Source: Nitrospirota bacterium (GTDB taxonomy: Bacteria > Nitrospirota > Thermodesulfovibrionia > Thermodesulfovibrionales > UBA6898). From it: a DNA stretch of 48,677 nucleotides. The DNA is taken from contig JACRLQ010000082.1 of the NCBI GenBank assembly GCA_016215155.1, positions 1 through 48,677 on the forward strand. Direction: 5' to 3'. Position 1 is the first letter of the stretch, and every line of letters begins with the position of its first letter. The notes beneath the pieces were generated by a model that did no database searches, was not told the origin of the DNA, and worked only from the letters and a program-made list of their open reading frames with translations. The position numbers were made by a program, and so were the translations under genes. Below, piece after piece: positions 15,583 through 24,312 of this stretch.

Positions 15583-17559
15583 TCAGAACGCATTGCAGTC
15601 GCAGCCCAAACCCCAGAAGTCACTATAGCGGGGAGCCGCAGCCTTGATGCCGACCAGGAGTTGGTGGGCAGCATGGTGACAGCCGTGCGCATGGCACTCG
15701 GCGGTATGTTGATGCCCAGGGACCGGGACGCCGGTGCGAGCGGCTTTGCGAACGTCCAGTGGCGCCCCGTATCCGCCATAAACCTTTATAGGCGACCATT
15801 CCGGAATCACTGGAGGAGGAGCCGGGTCCAGGTTAGAAAATTCCCCTGCGCCGTAAACAATCTTCCCGCCGACAATGGTAAGGACCGACTCGAGCCCCTT
15901 GATTTTCTCTTCCGGCACGGAGAAGTAATCTTCGGTAAGCGCAATGACATCTGCCAGTTGACCGATGGCTATTGCCCCTTTCCTGTCGCTTTCACCCGAA
16001 AACCAACTGCTGCCATGGGTATAGAGCTTCAGTGCTTCCTCCCGACTGAGGCGGTTTGCTCCGGAATACAACGAGGCGCCGCCGACTGTCTTTCCGGCAG
16101 CCAGCCAGTAAAGGACGAGCCAGGGGTTATAGCTGGACACGCGTGTCCCGTCGGTGCCCGCCCCCACGGGTATGCCAAGATCGAGCATTTTTCGAACCGG
16201 AGGTGTCCGCTCTGCCGCCTGCTTCCCGTAGCGATCCAGAAAATACTCGCCCTGGAAGGCCATGCGGTTCTGGATGGCAATGCCGCCTCCCAAGGCCTTT
16301 ACGCGGTCGAGGCTGCGGTCAGAGATGGTCTCGCAATGATCGAAAAACCATCTTATGTCTTTTAAAGGGATTTCGCGGTTCGCCTCTTCGAACACGTTCA
16401 GCATGCGGGAGAAGCTTTCGTCATAGGTCGCGTGAATGCGGAACGGCCATTTATTGGCGGCCAACAACGAAACGACCTCTTTCAGGTCCTTCTCCAGGCC
16501 GGAGGGGAGACCGGGCCGGGGTTCCATGAAGTCTTCGAAATCCGCCGCCGAGTAGACCAGCATTTCCCCGGCGCCATTGCAGCGATAGAAGTCGTCACCC
16601 TTGCCGGGCGCGGTCAGCTTCATGCAGCGCAGGAAATCCTCTTTTTCCTCTTTGGGTTTCTGAGTGAAGATGTTGTAGGCCATGCGCACCGTCATTTCAC
16701 CCCGTTTGTGAAGTTCCTCGATGATCGCATAATCATCAGGGTAGATATGCGATCCGCCCCCCGCGTCCACCAGGCTGGTTAGGCCAAGGCGATTCAACTC
16801 GCGCATGAAGTGTCGGGAAGAATTCATCTGGTATTCGGGAGGCAGCTTGGGCTGTTTGCCGACGGTGGCGTACAGAATGCCGGCATTGGGACGGGCGATG
16901 AGCAGCCCGGTCGGATTGCCATGCTTGTCGCGCTGGATTTCACCGGAGGGCGGATTCGGAGTGTCTTTCGTGTAGCCGCAGGCCCGCAGAGCGGCCTTGT
17001 TCAATAGTCCGCGGCAATACAGGTGCAGGACGAACACCGGCGTATCGGGGGCGACGGCATTGATTTCATCTAGCGTGGGCATGCGACGCTCGGCAAACTG
17101 GAATTCACTCCAACCGCCGATGACCCGCACCCACTGGCCGGGCGGAGTGCGTTGCGCCTGCTCTTTCAGCATGCGCAAGCCGTCGGCGAGAGATGGGACC
17201 CCGTCCCAGCGAAGCTCCAGATTGTAGCTGAGACCGCCGCGGATGACATGGGTATGAGAGTCGTTGAGGCCGGGAATGACTGTCCTGCCCCGCAGGTCGA
17301 TTACCTGCGTCGATGCGCCCCGGAAGGCCATGACATTTCTGTCGTCCCCGGTTGCCGTAAAAAGGCCGTCCTTGATGGCAACAGCCGACACAGTGGGGTC
17401 GCTTCCCATAAGCGTAGTGATCCTGCCGTTAAAAAGGATAATGTCCGCGGACATATCTGTCCGCTGCGTCAGTCCGTTCGGTGTTTTGCAACCATAAAGG
17501 GCGAGCAGTCCGGCGGTTCCCGCGCCCAGAAAGGCCCGTCTGGTAATTCCGTGGGGCAT
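15583..17559 (-). CDS. Tat-exported metal-dependent amidohydrolase (YtcJ-like)
   Basis: The 658-residue protein starts with a twin-arginine signal (TRRAFLGAGTAGLLALYGC) that ends in a Cys, so it may be a Tat lipoprotein. The amidohydrolase body has ADIILFNGRITTL, VIPGLNDSHTHVIRGG with the metal-binding HxH, a later DHCE-like FDHCETISD, and GAGTDGTRV with the late Asp. This matches the YtcJ-like imidazolonepropionase-related group; the substrate is unknown. The start was chosen at an ATG with a GGAGGT site; an upstream ATG would add 22 residues before the Tat signal. The C-terminus is His/Cys-rich (HQHTAECHAHGCHH). It lies between two isochorismatase-like genes on the same strand. Confidence 0.87.
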   Translation of the reverse strand: MPHGITRRAFLGAGTAGLLALYGCKTPNGLTQRTDMSADIILFNGRITTLMGSDPTVSAVAIKDGLFTATGDDRNVMAFRGASTQVIDLRGRTVIPGLNDSHTHVIRGGLSYNLELRWDGVPSLADGLRMLKEQAQRTPPGQWVRVIGGWSEFQFAERRMPTLDEINAVAPDTPVFVLHLYCRGLLNKAALRACGYTKDTPNPPSGEIQRDKHGNPTGLLIARPNAGILYATVGKQPKLPPEYQMNSSRHFMRELNRLGLTSLVDAGGGSHIYPDDYAIIEELHKRGEMTVRMAYNIFTQKPKEEKEDFLRCMKLTAPGKGDDFYRCNGAGEMLVYSAADFEDFMEPRPGLPSGLEKDLKEVVSLLAANKWPFRIHATYDESFSRMLNVFEEANREIPLKDIRWFFDHCETISDRSLDRVKALGGGIAIQNRMAFQGEYFLDRYGKQAAERTPPVRKMLDLGIPVGAGTDGTRVSSYNPWLVLYWLAAGKTVGGASLYSGANRLSREEALKLYTHGSSWFSGESDRKGAIAIGQLADVIALTEDYFSVPEEKIKGLESVLTIVGGKIVYGAGEFSNLDPAPPPVIPEWSPIKVYGGYGAPLDVRKAARTGVPVPGHQHTAECHAHGCHHAAHQLLVGIKAAAPRYSDFWGLGCDCNAF

Positions 17560-17636
17560 GGCACACCTCCTGGAAGAAGGATTGCGCACCGGATAAACCA
17601 ATGATGCCGGCAATCCGGTGCGCAATACAGTTAAGG

Positions 17637-18377
17637 TTACTTTGACGCGCCTTCGCCGGCGTGTTCTCCAAGCATGCTCTTTGCGTAGCCGATGCCCTGG
17701 CCATAGGCCCCTCCGTGCTCCTTGGCAACGGCAAGGACGGCATCATACGTTTCCTGCCGCGCCCAATCCCTCTGCCATTCAAGCAATACCTGGAGCCACG
17801 TGACCGGGACGGCGCCTGCCTGGACCATACGCTTGATCGCCATATCGTGGGCTTCGGTGGTCACGCCGCCTGATGCGTCAGTGACAATGTAGACCTCGTA
17901 GCCGCTGTCAAGGGCTGAAAGGGCAGCGGTAGCCAGACATACCTCTGTCCAAAGCGCGGCCATAACGAGCTTCTTCTTTCCCGTCTTTTTTACGGCATCA
18001 ACGAAATTGTTGTCTTCCCAGGCATTCATTGACGTGCGGTCAATAGGCTTCAGGCCGGGGAATACAGACTGAACTGTCGGGAATATCGGACCGCTGAAAC
18101 TCTTTGCCGCGACAGTGGTAAGAACGGTCGGGACGTTAAAAACCTTTGCAGACTTCGCAAGTCCGGTAACATTGTTGACGAGTGTCTGGCCGTCGATCGA
18201 ACGCGTTGCAAATGCCATCTGGGGTTGGTGGTCAATCAGAACAAGCGCGGAGTTCAGCGGTGTCAGCAGCCGCGGACTCGGCCCCTGGTTTTTACCGGCA
18301 GGCGTTTCAGCGTATGCAAATGAGCAGAGAAGCGCCATGGATAAAAGTGCCATAAAAAAAGTCTTTGCTGTTTTCAT
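17637..18377 (-). CDS. Exported isochorismatase-like hydrolase
   Basis: A 246-residue protein with a clear signal peptide (MKTAKTFFMALLSMALLCSF, cleavage near AYA-E) and an isochorismatase-like body: catalytic Asp in LVLIDHQPQMAF, nucleophile Cys in LWTEVCLATAAL, and YIVTDASGG. The GAAGGAGGAAGAG ribosome site fixes the start; an in-frame extension upstream is the remnant of another gene. It is the periplasmic counterpart of the YcaC-like enzyme two genes downstream in the same operon. Periplasmic location fits the exported amidohydrolase. Substrate unknown. Confidence 0.88.
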   Translation of the reverse strand: MKTAKTFFMALLSMALLCSFAYAETPAGKNQGPSPRLLTPLNSALVLIDHQPQMAFATRSIDGQTLVNNVTGLAKSAKVFNVPTVLTTVAAKSFSGPIFPTVQSVFPGLKPIDRTSMNAWEDNNFVDAVKKTGKKKLVMAALWTEVCLATAALSALDSGYEVYIVTDASGGVTTEAHDMAIKRMVQAGAVPVTWLQVLLEWQRDWARQETYDAVLAVAKEHGGAYGQGIGYAKSMLGEHAGEGASK

Positions 18378-18638
18378 TTCTCTTCCTCCTTCATTAGGTT
18401 TTCTGGAAAGACGCATTATTCGTTCTCTGGCATGACAGCGCAATGGCACGCTCTTTTTTGCGGTAAGATCTGCTGCGATTGTCTCGCGAGCCTTTTTACT
18501 TCCGCCAGCGGCGTAACTGCCAATAACCGCGCCAGTAGCAGGATTCAGGCCACCGAGGTCTTGCTCTGAGTTTCGCCAACTGCCGGCAATCCAGTGATTG
18601 TCAATTGCGTTTGTATTGTGTATGTTATCGTATGCCAT
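18378..18638 (-). pseudogene. Aldehyde dehydrogenase N-terminal remnant
   Basis: The frame opens with a good ribosome site (AAGGAGAT) and reads NHWIAGSWRNS, then LNPATGAVIGSYAAGG, which is the N-terminal signature of NAD-dependent aldehyde dehydrogenases. After about 60 residues the similarity ends; nothing of the catalytic Cys or NAD-binding parts remains. The frame continues without a stop into the following hydrolase gene. This is what remains of a deleted first gene of the operon; its translation signals may still drive the operon. Confidence 0.72.
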
Positions 18639-18814
18639 GGGAATCTCCTTAAAAAATTATATCGGATTATCTGCCGTAGTCAAGAGGTCGTTGAGTTCCT
18701 CACAGAATCCTTTCGCCTTCTGAATTTTTATAATTCATCCCCCAGCATAACGAACCCTGCTTCTACGGGACTGCCTCGATCACGCCGCCGTCCAATTTTG
18801 GGACGATTGACGGC

Positions 18815-19015
18815 ATGAAGTCCGCCACTGGCAATTTCCAGTCTATTGCCGACATTGACGCCTCTGCATGGTCAGGTATGTCTCCTCTGTTTGTCACTTT
18901 TACAGACCTTTTTGTTAACAATCCAACGGCCTGGTCATGGAATTTTCATGACGACACAGCAAGTTCACTCCAAGGTCTTCCTCCAGTGCTGCCAATTATT
19001 AACCTTGCAAATTGA
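18815..19015 (+). pseudogene. PKD-domain fragment
   Basis: A 66-residue frame carries SPLFVTFTDLFVNNPTAWSW and NFHDD, the core of a PKD domain (xVxFTDxSxxxPTxWxWxFGDG). The second half of the domain and any flanking protein are missing. The rest of the gap between the aldehyde dehydrogenase remnant and the ATPase gene holds nothing else I can recognise. Probably a leftover of a large surface protein. Confidence 0.45.
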
Positions 19016-19039
19016 ATGACAATCATTTAAAATGCAAGC

Positions 19040-20191
19040 ATGATAAAACGGGTATTGCAGGATAAAATAGTCGGCTCCCTGCGGAATTTTCCTGTCGTGG
19101 GTATCGTCGGGCCCAGACAGACAGGCAAGACCACTCTGGCAAAACAGATTGCCGGCAGCCACAGCGGAAAGGTCGTCTACCTCGACCTTGAACTTCCCTC
19201 CGATATGAACAGGCTGACGGATGCGGAACTCTATCTTTCATCCCGTCAGGATTGTCTTGTGATCGTCGATGAGATCCAGAGAATGCCTGAACTCTTTCCA
19301 TTGATGAGGGCTCTGGTGGACAAAAAAAGGCGCAACGGCCGGTTCCTGATACTCGGTTCAGCCTCGCCTGATGTCCTGAAGAATGCCTCCGAAAGCTTGG
19401 CCGGAAGGGTAGTCTATCACGAACTCACACAATTTAGCCTCTCAGAAACCGGAGCTGACCATCTCAACAGGCTGTGGATCAGGGGCGGATATCCTCTCAG
19501 TTATCTGGCTAAATCGGACTCTCTGAGTCTGGGGTGGAGGGAGGCCTTTATAAAAACCTACCTCGAGATGGACATCCCTCAGCTTGGCATACGCGTACCC
19601 GCGGGCCAGCTGCGGCGGTTCTGGATGATGGTGGCCCACCTGCACGGCCAGCTGTGGAATGCAAGCTCAGTCGGACGTGGACTTGGTGTTTCGCCGGTCG
19701 CCGTGAGGCATTACCTGGATATCCTTGATTCCACCTTTATCGTCCGGCAACTGCTGCCGTATTTCCACAACACGAGGAAGCGACTTGTCAAAGCCCAAAA
19801 GGTATATATCAGGGATACAGGGCTTCTGCATTTGCTGCTGAATATTAAGTCGGACGATGAACTGCATGGCCACCCCGCTATAGGAAGTTCGTGGGAGGGT
19901 TTTGTTGTCGAGCAGATTCTCGATCTTATGCCTGCCGGCTGGCAGCCCTTCTTCTACCGCACCGCAGCCGGAGCAGAGATTGACCTTTTGCTCACCGGCC
20001 CCGGGGACAGAAAAATAGGCGTTGAGATCAAGTATTCACTAAGTCCGCGCCCGGCAAAGGGCTTTTGGACCGCGATGGAAGAACTCGGTTGCAGCAGGGG
20101 ATTTGTAGTCTATCCGGGGGAGGAAGAGTTCCCGCTTTCGGGCAAAACAAAGGTTTTACCTGTTACAGCGATCAGCGATATATTCAGGTGA
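19040..20191 (+). CDS. AAA ATPase with DUF4143 domain
   Basis: A 383-residue protein with a P-loop GIVGPRQTGKTTLA near residue 22, Walker B LVIVDEIQRMPELFP, and sensor LILGSASPDVL. The C-terminal half matches DUF4143, with KAQKVYIRDTGLLHLLL, GSSWEGFVVEQI and a nuclease-like core FFYRTAAGAEIDLLL ... IGVEIKYS. The family is abundant in bacteria and archaea, its cellular role unclear; the C-terminal fold is related to restriction-type nucleases. It stands alone, with no partner in either direction. Confidence 0.9.
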   Translation: MIKRVLQDKIVGSLRNFPVVGIVGPRQTGKTTLAKQIAGSHSGKVVYLDLELPSDMNRLTDAELYLSSRQDCLVIVDEIQRMPELFPLMRALVDKKRRNGRFLILGSASPDVLKNASESLAGRVVYHELTQFSLSETGADHLNRLWIRGGYPLSYLAKSDSLSLGWREAFIKTYLEMDIPQLGIRVPAGQLRRFWMMVAHLHGQLWNASSVGRGLGVSPVAVRHYLDILDSTFIVRQLLPYFHNTRKRLVKAQKVYIRDTGLLHLLLNIKSDDELHGHPAIGSSWEGFVVEQILDLMPAGWQPFFYRTAAGAEIDLLLTGPGDRKIGVEIKYSLSPRPAKGFWTAMEELGCSRGFVVYPGEEEFPLSGKTKVLPVTAISDIFR

Positions 20192-20448
20192 CACCCGGCA
20201 GACCCTATCAGACAAAATACATTTTGTCAGAATGTTCTGTCCCGGGATCAACTAAAGCTACCCTGAAAACATATAGATCGGGGGTGTGAGGTCAGGAGGT
20301 GTTATGATTTTTCATGCACACTGATGTGTTATTTGCCTTTCCGAAATAATTTCAAATTATCCTTGCCTATTTTCAACGATATTAGCGATAATCATATTCA
20401 GTTAATCCGGGCCTCAGGAGGGCGTTGCGTTGTGGGATATAAATTGCA

Positions 20449-20515
<67 letters not shown>

Positions 20516-20594
20516 TTTAAACCTTAGAAGCAGTTCAGTCAGTCCTCAGTGATTTTTAGATTCTCACGCCCGCAATTCTTCGCAAAATAACGCA

Positions 20595-22910
20595 ATGAGT
20601 AAATACTTCATAAAAGTGATTGGATGCATCTTCTTTGTTATCATATTTGTCTTTCAGTTTGAGGGCGCGTTTACTTTTGCTGATGCCTTCGAACTTCCAG
20701 ACACTGGGCAAACTAAATGTTATCAGTCCGGTAGCCCTTATGGTGAAATTCCCTGTGCAAACACTGGGCAGGACGGGGCTTACAATATTAATCCTATGAG
20801 CTTCACCGATAATGGCAACGGCACGGTGACGGACAACAATACCGGGTTGATGTGGCAGCAGGATGACCATTCGGATATCACCTGTAATGGAGCAAATGCA
20901 TATTGCGACGGCCTCGCCATAGACGGGTATTCGGATTGGCGCGTGCCTGGGAAACACGAGTTGACCAGCCTGATTGACTACAGCATCTCTTATCCCGGTC
21001 CGACTATCGACACCGTCTTTTTCCCTACATCAGATCAACCCCATTGGTCCAATTACTGGTCTACTGCGTATGCTGGTAATTCGAGTTCTGCGTGGAACGC
21101 GACCTTCAGCCGTGGCAGCGTCACCTCCCACGATAAAGACAATGCAGATATCATACTTTACTGCTATCCGGGGGGGTATCCTTGTTCCTTCACCTACTAT
21201 CATAATGTCCGGTGTGTTCGCGGTGGGGTGGTTACCCCATCGTTCACTGACAAGGGCAACGGCACTGTAGCCGATAATAATACTGGGCTTGTGTGGCAGC
21301 AGGGTGAACCCGGAACGATGACATGGGGTTCTGCCCTTTCATACTGCGAAGGGCTTACCCTCGGAGGCGATTCGGGTTGGCGCCTTCCGAATGTTAAGGA
21401 GCTTGAATCTCTGACCGATGATTCAAGATATCCTGCGATTGATACCAACTACTTTCCAAATGTAATTAGGTCCTATTACTGGTCGGCTACTACTTACGCA
21501 CTCGACCCGATCTACGCGTGGTTCGTTGGCTCATACAGCGGCAGCGTCGAGTACTTGTACCCTTACTTTGTTAACGACGTCCTCTATTATTACGATAAGA
21601 CCAACGACATTGCTGCCGTCCGGTGTGTCAGCAATTGTCAGTATTCTATATCGCCAACAGGCAGTCCGACTTTTCCTGCTTCCGGAGGCAATGGCAGCAT
21701 CACCGTCACGACGTCTGGCAGCTGTAATTGGACAACTGATTTGGGAGACTGTGGCTGGGTCCATATTACTTCCGGCGGCAGCGGGACTGGGAATGGCACG
21801 GCGTCCTATTCAGTTGACGGAAACACGTCAGCCGATTCACGGGCATGTTCAATGACTGTTGCGGGGCAGCCATTTGCCGTGAATCAGATTGGCGCCGTGG
21901 TTGCGCCTTCAGCTGCGACCAATTCAGCCACTGCAATCACAGCTAGCGGGGTGACGCTTAACGGAACTGTGAGCGCCCATAATGCAAGCACCACAGTAAC
22001 ATTCCAATATGGTTTGACGGCCTCTTACGGCAATACAGTAACTGCTGCTCAGAGTCCTGTAACCGGCAATGCTAACACCCAGGTAAGCAAGGTAATAACA
22101 GGGCTTGCAAAAGATGTGATCTATCACTATAGGGTAAAAGCCGTCAATTCGGCAGGAACTACTTACGGAACTGATATGACATTTACGATACATGCCCCTG
22201 GGGTTACAACCAATGCGGCTACAGAAATAACATCTGCCGGAGCGACGCTTAACGGCACAGTCAATGCCAACAATGCAAGTACGGACGTTACCTTCGAGTA
22301 TGGATTAACGACTTCTTACGGCAGTACGGTAGCTGCAGACCAAAGTCCGGTGACTGGCAGTGCAAATATACCTGTCAGCAGTGCAATAACAGGGCTTGAG
22401 CCTAACAGGCTCTATCACTATAGAGTGAAAGGTGTCAGTTTAGTGGGCGCGAAAAGTGGAGCAGATATGACATTCATTACGTTGGCAATACCCCCGAATA
22501 TATCGACCAATGCGGCAACGTCAATAACGGCTACCGGGGCGACTCTTAACGGTACGGTGAATGCCAATAATGCAAGCACAACCGTAACGTTCGAATATGG
22601 ATTGACGACTTCCTATGGCAATACTGTAACCGCCGTCCAGAGCCCTGTGACCGGCAATGCAGACACACCTGTCAGCAGGGCAATAGCAGGTCTTGAGATG
22701 AATAAGACCTATCACTTCAGAATAAAGGGTGTCAACTCGGCAGGATCTGCATACGGTGATGATATGACTTTTGAATTACTACCTGTTAATGTTTTGGCCG
22801 TGGGCGATGGATCGAGTTTTAATCTAAACAGCAGCACATTAAATGTGCCGGGTATCATCGAAATTAAGGGTATTATCCAATCTACCACAGGGGTAATAAA
22901 TGTGCAGTAA
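20595..22910 (+). CDS. Secreted multidomain DUF1566 / BACON-like / Fn3-like protein
   Basis: A 771-residue exported protein. After a signal peptide (cleavage near FADA), two DUF1566 (Lcl C-terminal) domains follow at about 70-210 and 215-350, with NTGLMWQQ and NTGLVWQQ and the DWRVP/GWRLPNVKEL motif. A BACON-like domain comes next (about 352-430), then three tandem Ig/Fn3-like repeats of about 97 residues (VTLNGTV, TVTFQYGL, YHYRVKAVNSAG). Such proteins are exposed adhesins or binding proteins. No good ribosome site precedes the ATG. The CAGA tract lies just upstream, so expression may vary. Function is unknown. Confidence 0.82.
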   Translation: MSKYFIKVIGCIFFVIIFVFQFEGAFTFADAFELPDTGQTKCYQSGSPYGEIPCANTGQDGAYNINPMSFTDNGNGTVTDNNTGLMWQQDDHSDITCNGANAYCDGLAIDGYSDWRVPGKHELTSLIDYSISYPGPTIDTVFFPTSDQPHWSNYWSTAYAGNSSSAWNATFSRGSVTSHDKDNADIILYCYPGGYPCSFTYYHNVRCVRGGVVTPSFTDKGNGTVADNNTGLVWQQGEPGTMTWGSALSYCEGLTLGGDSGWRLPNVKELESLTDDSRYPAIDTNYFPNVIRSYYWSATTYALDPIYAWFVGSYSGSVEYLYPYFVNDVLYYYDKTNDIAAVRCVSNCQYSISPTGSPTFPASGGNGSITVTTSGSCNWTTDLGDCGWVHITSGGSGTGNGTASYSVDGNTSADSRACSMTVAGQPFAVNQIGAVVAPSAATNSATAITASGVTLNGTVSAHNASTTVTFQYGLTASYGNTVTAAQSPVTGNANTQVSKVITGLAKDVIYHYRVKAVNSAGTTYGTDMTFTIHAPGVTTNAATEITSAGATLNGTVNANNASTDVTFEYGLTTSYGSTVAADQSPVTGSANIPVSSAITGLEPNRLYHYRVKGVSLVGAKSGADMTFITLAIPPNISTNAATSITATGATLNGTVNANNASTTVTFEYGLTTSYGNTVTAVQSPVTGNADTPVSRAIAGLEMNKTYHFRIKGVNSAGSAYGDDMTFELLPVNVLAVGDGSSFNLNSSTLNVPGIIEIKGIIQSTTGVINVQ

Positions 22911-22971
22911 ATGACCAGGAACGGCGTCAGGGTTATCCGCAGATGCGACTTTGGGCTGATGTTGCTTTCGT

Positions 22972-23047
22972 CGTCATGCCGGACTTGATCCGGTATCCAG
23001 AGGTTTGTAGAACACTGGATTTCGGCGTAAGACCTGCCCGAATGACG
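22972..23047 (+). repeat. Palindromic intergenic repeat
   Basis: CGTCAT and ATGACG end an imperfect palindrome; inside, CCGGA-CTTGA-TCCGG forms a hairpin and TATCCAG faces CTGGATT. A related half unit ends with GGAATGACGG near 23098. This is the common mobile palindromic repeat type built on CGTCATxCCxG. It fills most of the gap between two exported protein genes. Confidence 0.6.
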
Positions 23048-23152
23048 ATCTAAACCTTAAAAACATGGATTCCCGATTAAGGACTTCTGGAATGACGGAC
23101 TGAAGAAAAGGATTCAAGAACATATATGCGTACCAAAGGAGGTTGTAAAAAT

Positions 23153-23935
23153 ATGAAAGAGCTTTACAGAATCAACAAAGGTTGTTTGCGGTTTGTTCTG
23201 TTTCTTATCCTGGTCTGTGCGCCAACGAGCGCATATGCGGCAAATATAGAGGCGAAGCTCGCAGACAGTGTCGGGACAAATGCCTTTGTGGTTCAGAACA
23301 AGGATGGCAATGCATTGATGAATGTACAGTCGGACGGCAGCGTTGAAATAGGACCTAGTCCGGGGGCAAGGCTACAAGTGAGCGGGGGTGAGGTTGCCAT
23401 TGTGAGAAGCGGTAATGTAATACAACCCGTTGGACTGCTGATCCAAACAAGAGATGTTGGAGAAGGCAGAGCTATGTCTATATTTACTGCCGGCAATGGT
23501 TTGGACACCAGCCTTGTGATAGAAAGCGCGCATAGTGACGGGCAACGCAATGTTCTCCTTGTAAACGGGATGACCGGTAACGTCGGCATTGGCACGGGGA
23601 GCCCGCAGGGGAGGTTAGATGTGAATGGGACTATTTATCAGCGAGGAGGCCAGCTCTATGCCGATTATGTCTTCGCGCCTGATTATAATTTGGAAAGCAT
23701 TGAGGACCATGCTGATTTCATGTGGAGCAATAAGCATCTAAGTGCCGTTCCAAAGGCTAAATCTGATGAAAACGGCAAGGAAATCGTTGATGTCGGAGCC
23801 CTGAACAGGGGGGTGCTTGAGGAATTGGAGAAGGCCCACGTGTACATCGAACAGTTAAACAGAAATCTAAAGGAGTTAAAGGCGGAAAGTGAAGAGCTGA
23901 AAGCCAGAATGTCGGCATTAGAAGCCGGGCGATAG
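23153..23935 (+). CDS. Exported tail-fibre-like protein with C-terminal coiled coil
   Basis: A 260-residue protein with a signal peptide (CLRFVLFLILVCAPTSAYA) and repeats typical of tail-fibre and surface stalks: NAFVVQNKDGNALMNVQSDG and GNVGIGTGSPQGRLDVNGTI. A region YVFAPDYNLESIEDHADFMW and a Leu/Glu-rich C-terminal coil (about residues 220-258) resemble the end of endosialidase-chaperone-related proteins, but the self-cleaving Ser/Lys pair was not evident. Probably a trimeric surface or matrix protein. The start was set at the ATG with a GGAGGT site; an ATG nine codons upstream lacks one. Confidence 0.7.
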   Translation: MKELYRINKGCLRFVLFLILVCAPTSAYAANIEAKLADSVGTNAFVVQNKDGNALMNVQSDGSVEIGPSPGARLQVSGGEVAIVRSGNVIQPVGLLIQTRDVGEGRAMSIFTAGNGLDTSLVIESAHSDGQRNVLLVNGMTGNVGIGTGSPQGRLDVNGTIYQRGGQLYADYVFAPDYNLESIEDHADFMWSNKHLSAVPKAKSDENGKEIVDVGALNRGVLEELEKAHVYIEQLNRNLKELKAESEELKARMSALEAGR

Positions 23936-24017
23936 AAGGGCATCTCATTCTATCTTTGGTATTTCCGATCCGTTGCTCTTACATCAGCTGCCATGCTTTA
24001 GTGGGAGACAATTCTTT

Positions 24018-24183
24018 ACAGGCTGTTGAAAAAGTGTTTATTTTGTCAGTTAAAGCCGTCATACTCGTGCTTAAGGCACCTACTGTTGGCGAAGGCGGGT
24101 ATCCAATCTTCTTAAAAACAATGGATTCCCGTCTGCACGGGAATGACGGAAAAACATCTGAAAACACTTTTTCAACAGCCTGT
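24018..24183 (+). mobile_element. MITE-like element with 22-bp perfect terminal inverted repeats
   Basis: The ends (ACAGGCTGTTGAAAAAGTG... and its exact complement) match over 22 bases, 166 bases end to end, with no coding capacity. Within it lies a second palindrome bounded by CCGTCAT and ATGACGG and containing GGATTCCCGT and CACGGGAATG. No clear target duplication was found. The GGCTGTTGAAAAAGT end is a known type among non-autonomous elements. It occupies the gap before the TPR lipoprotein gene. Confidence 0.75.
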
Positions 24184-24312
24184 TTAAGCCTTCAATAAGT
24201 TATACACGCAAACAGTTGTCATTTTCGAGGCCGGGGCAGTTCCAAAGGCTTGCAAGAGAGCCCTCCAAGGTATAGAATATGTTCATCTTATTACAAGGGC
24301 AGGGTTTATCCA

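Noticed and set aside
15661-17604. Several plus-strand frames of 60-230 residues
   Set aside because: All are antisense to the Tat amidohydrolase, whose motifs are clear.
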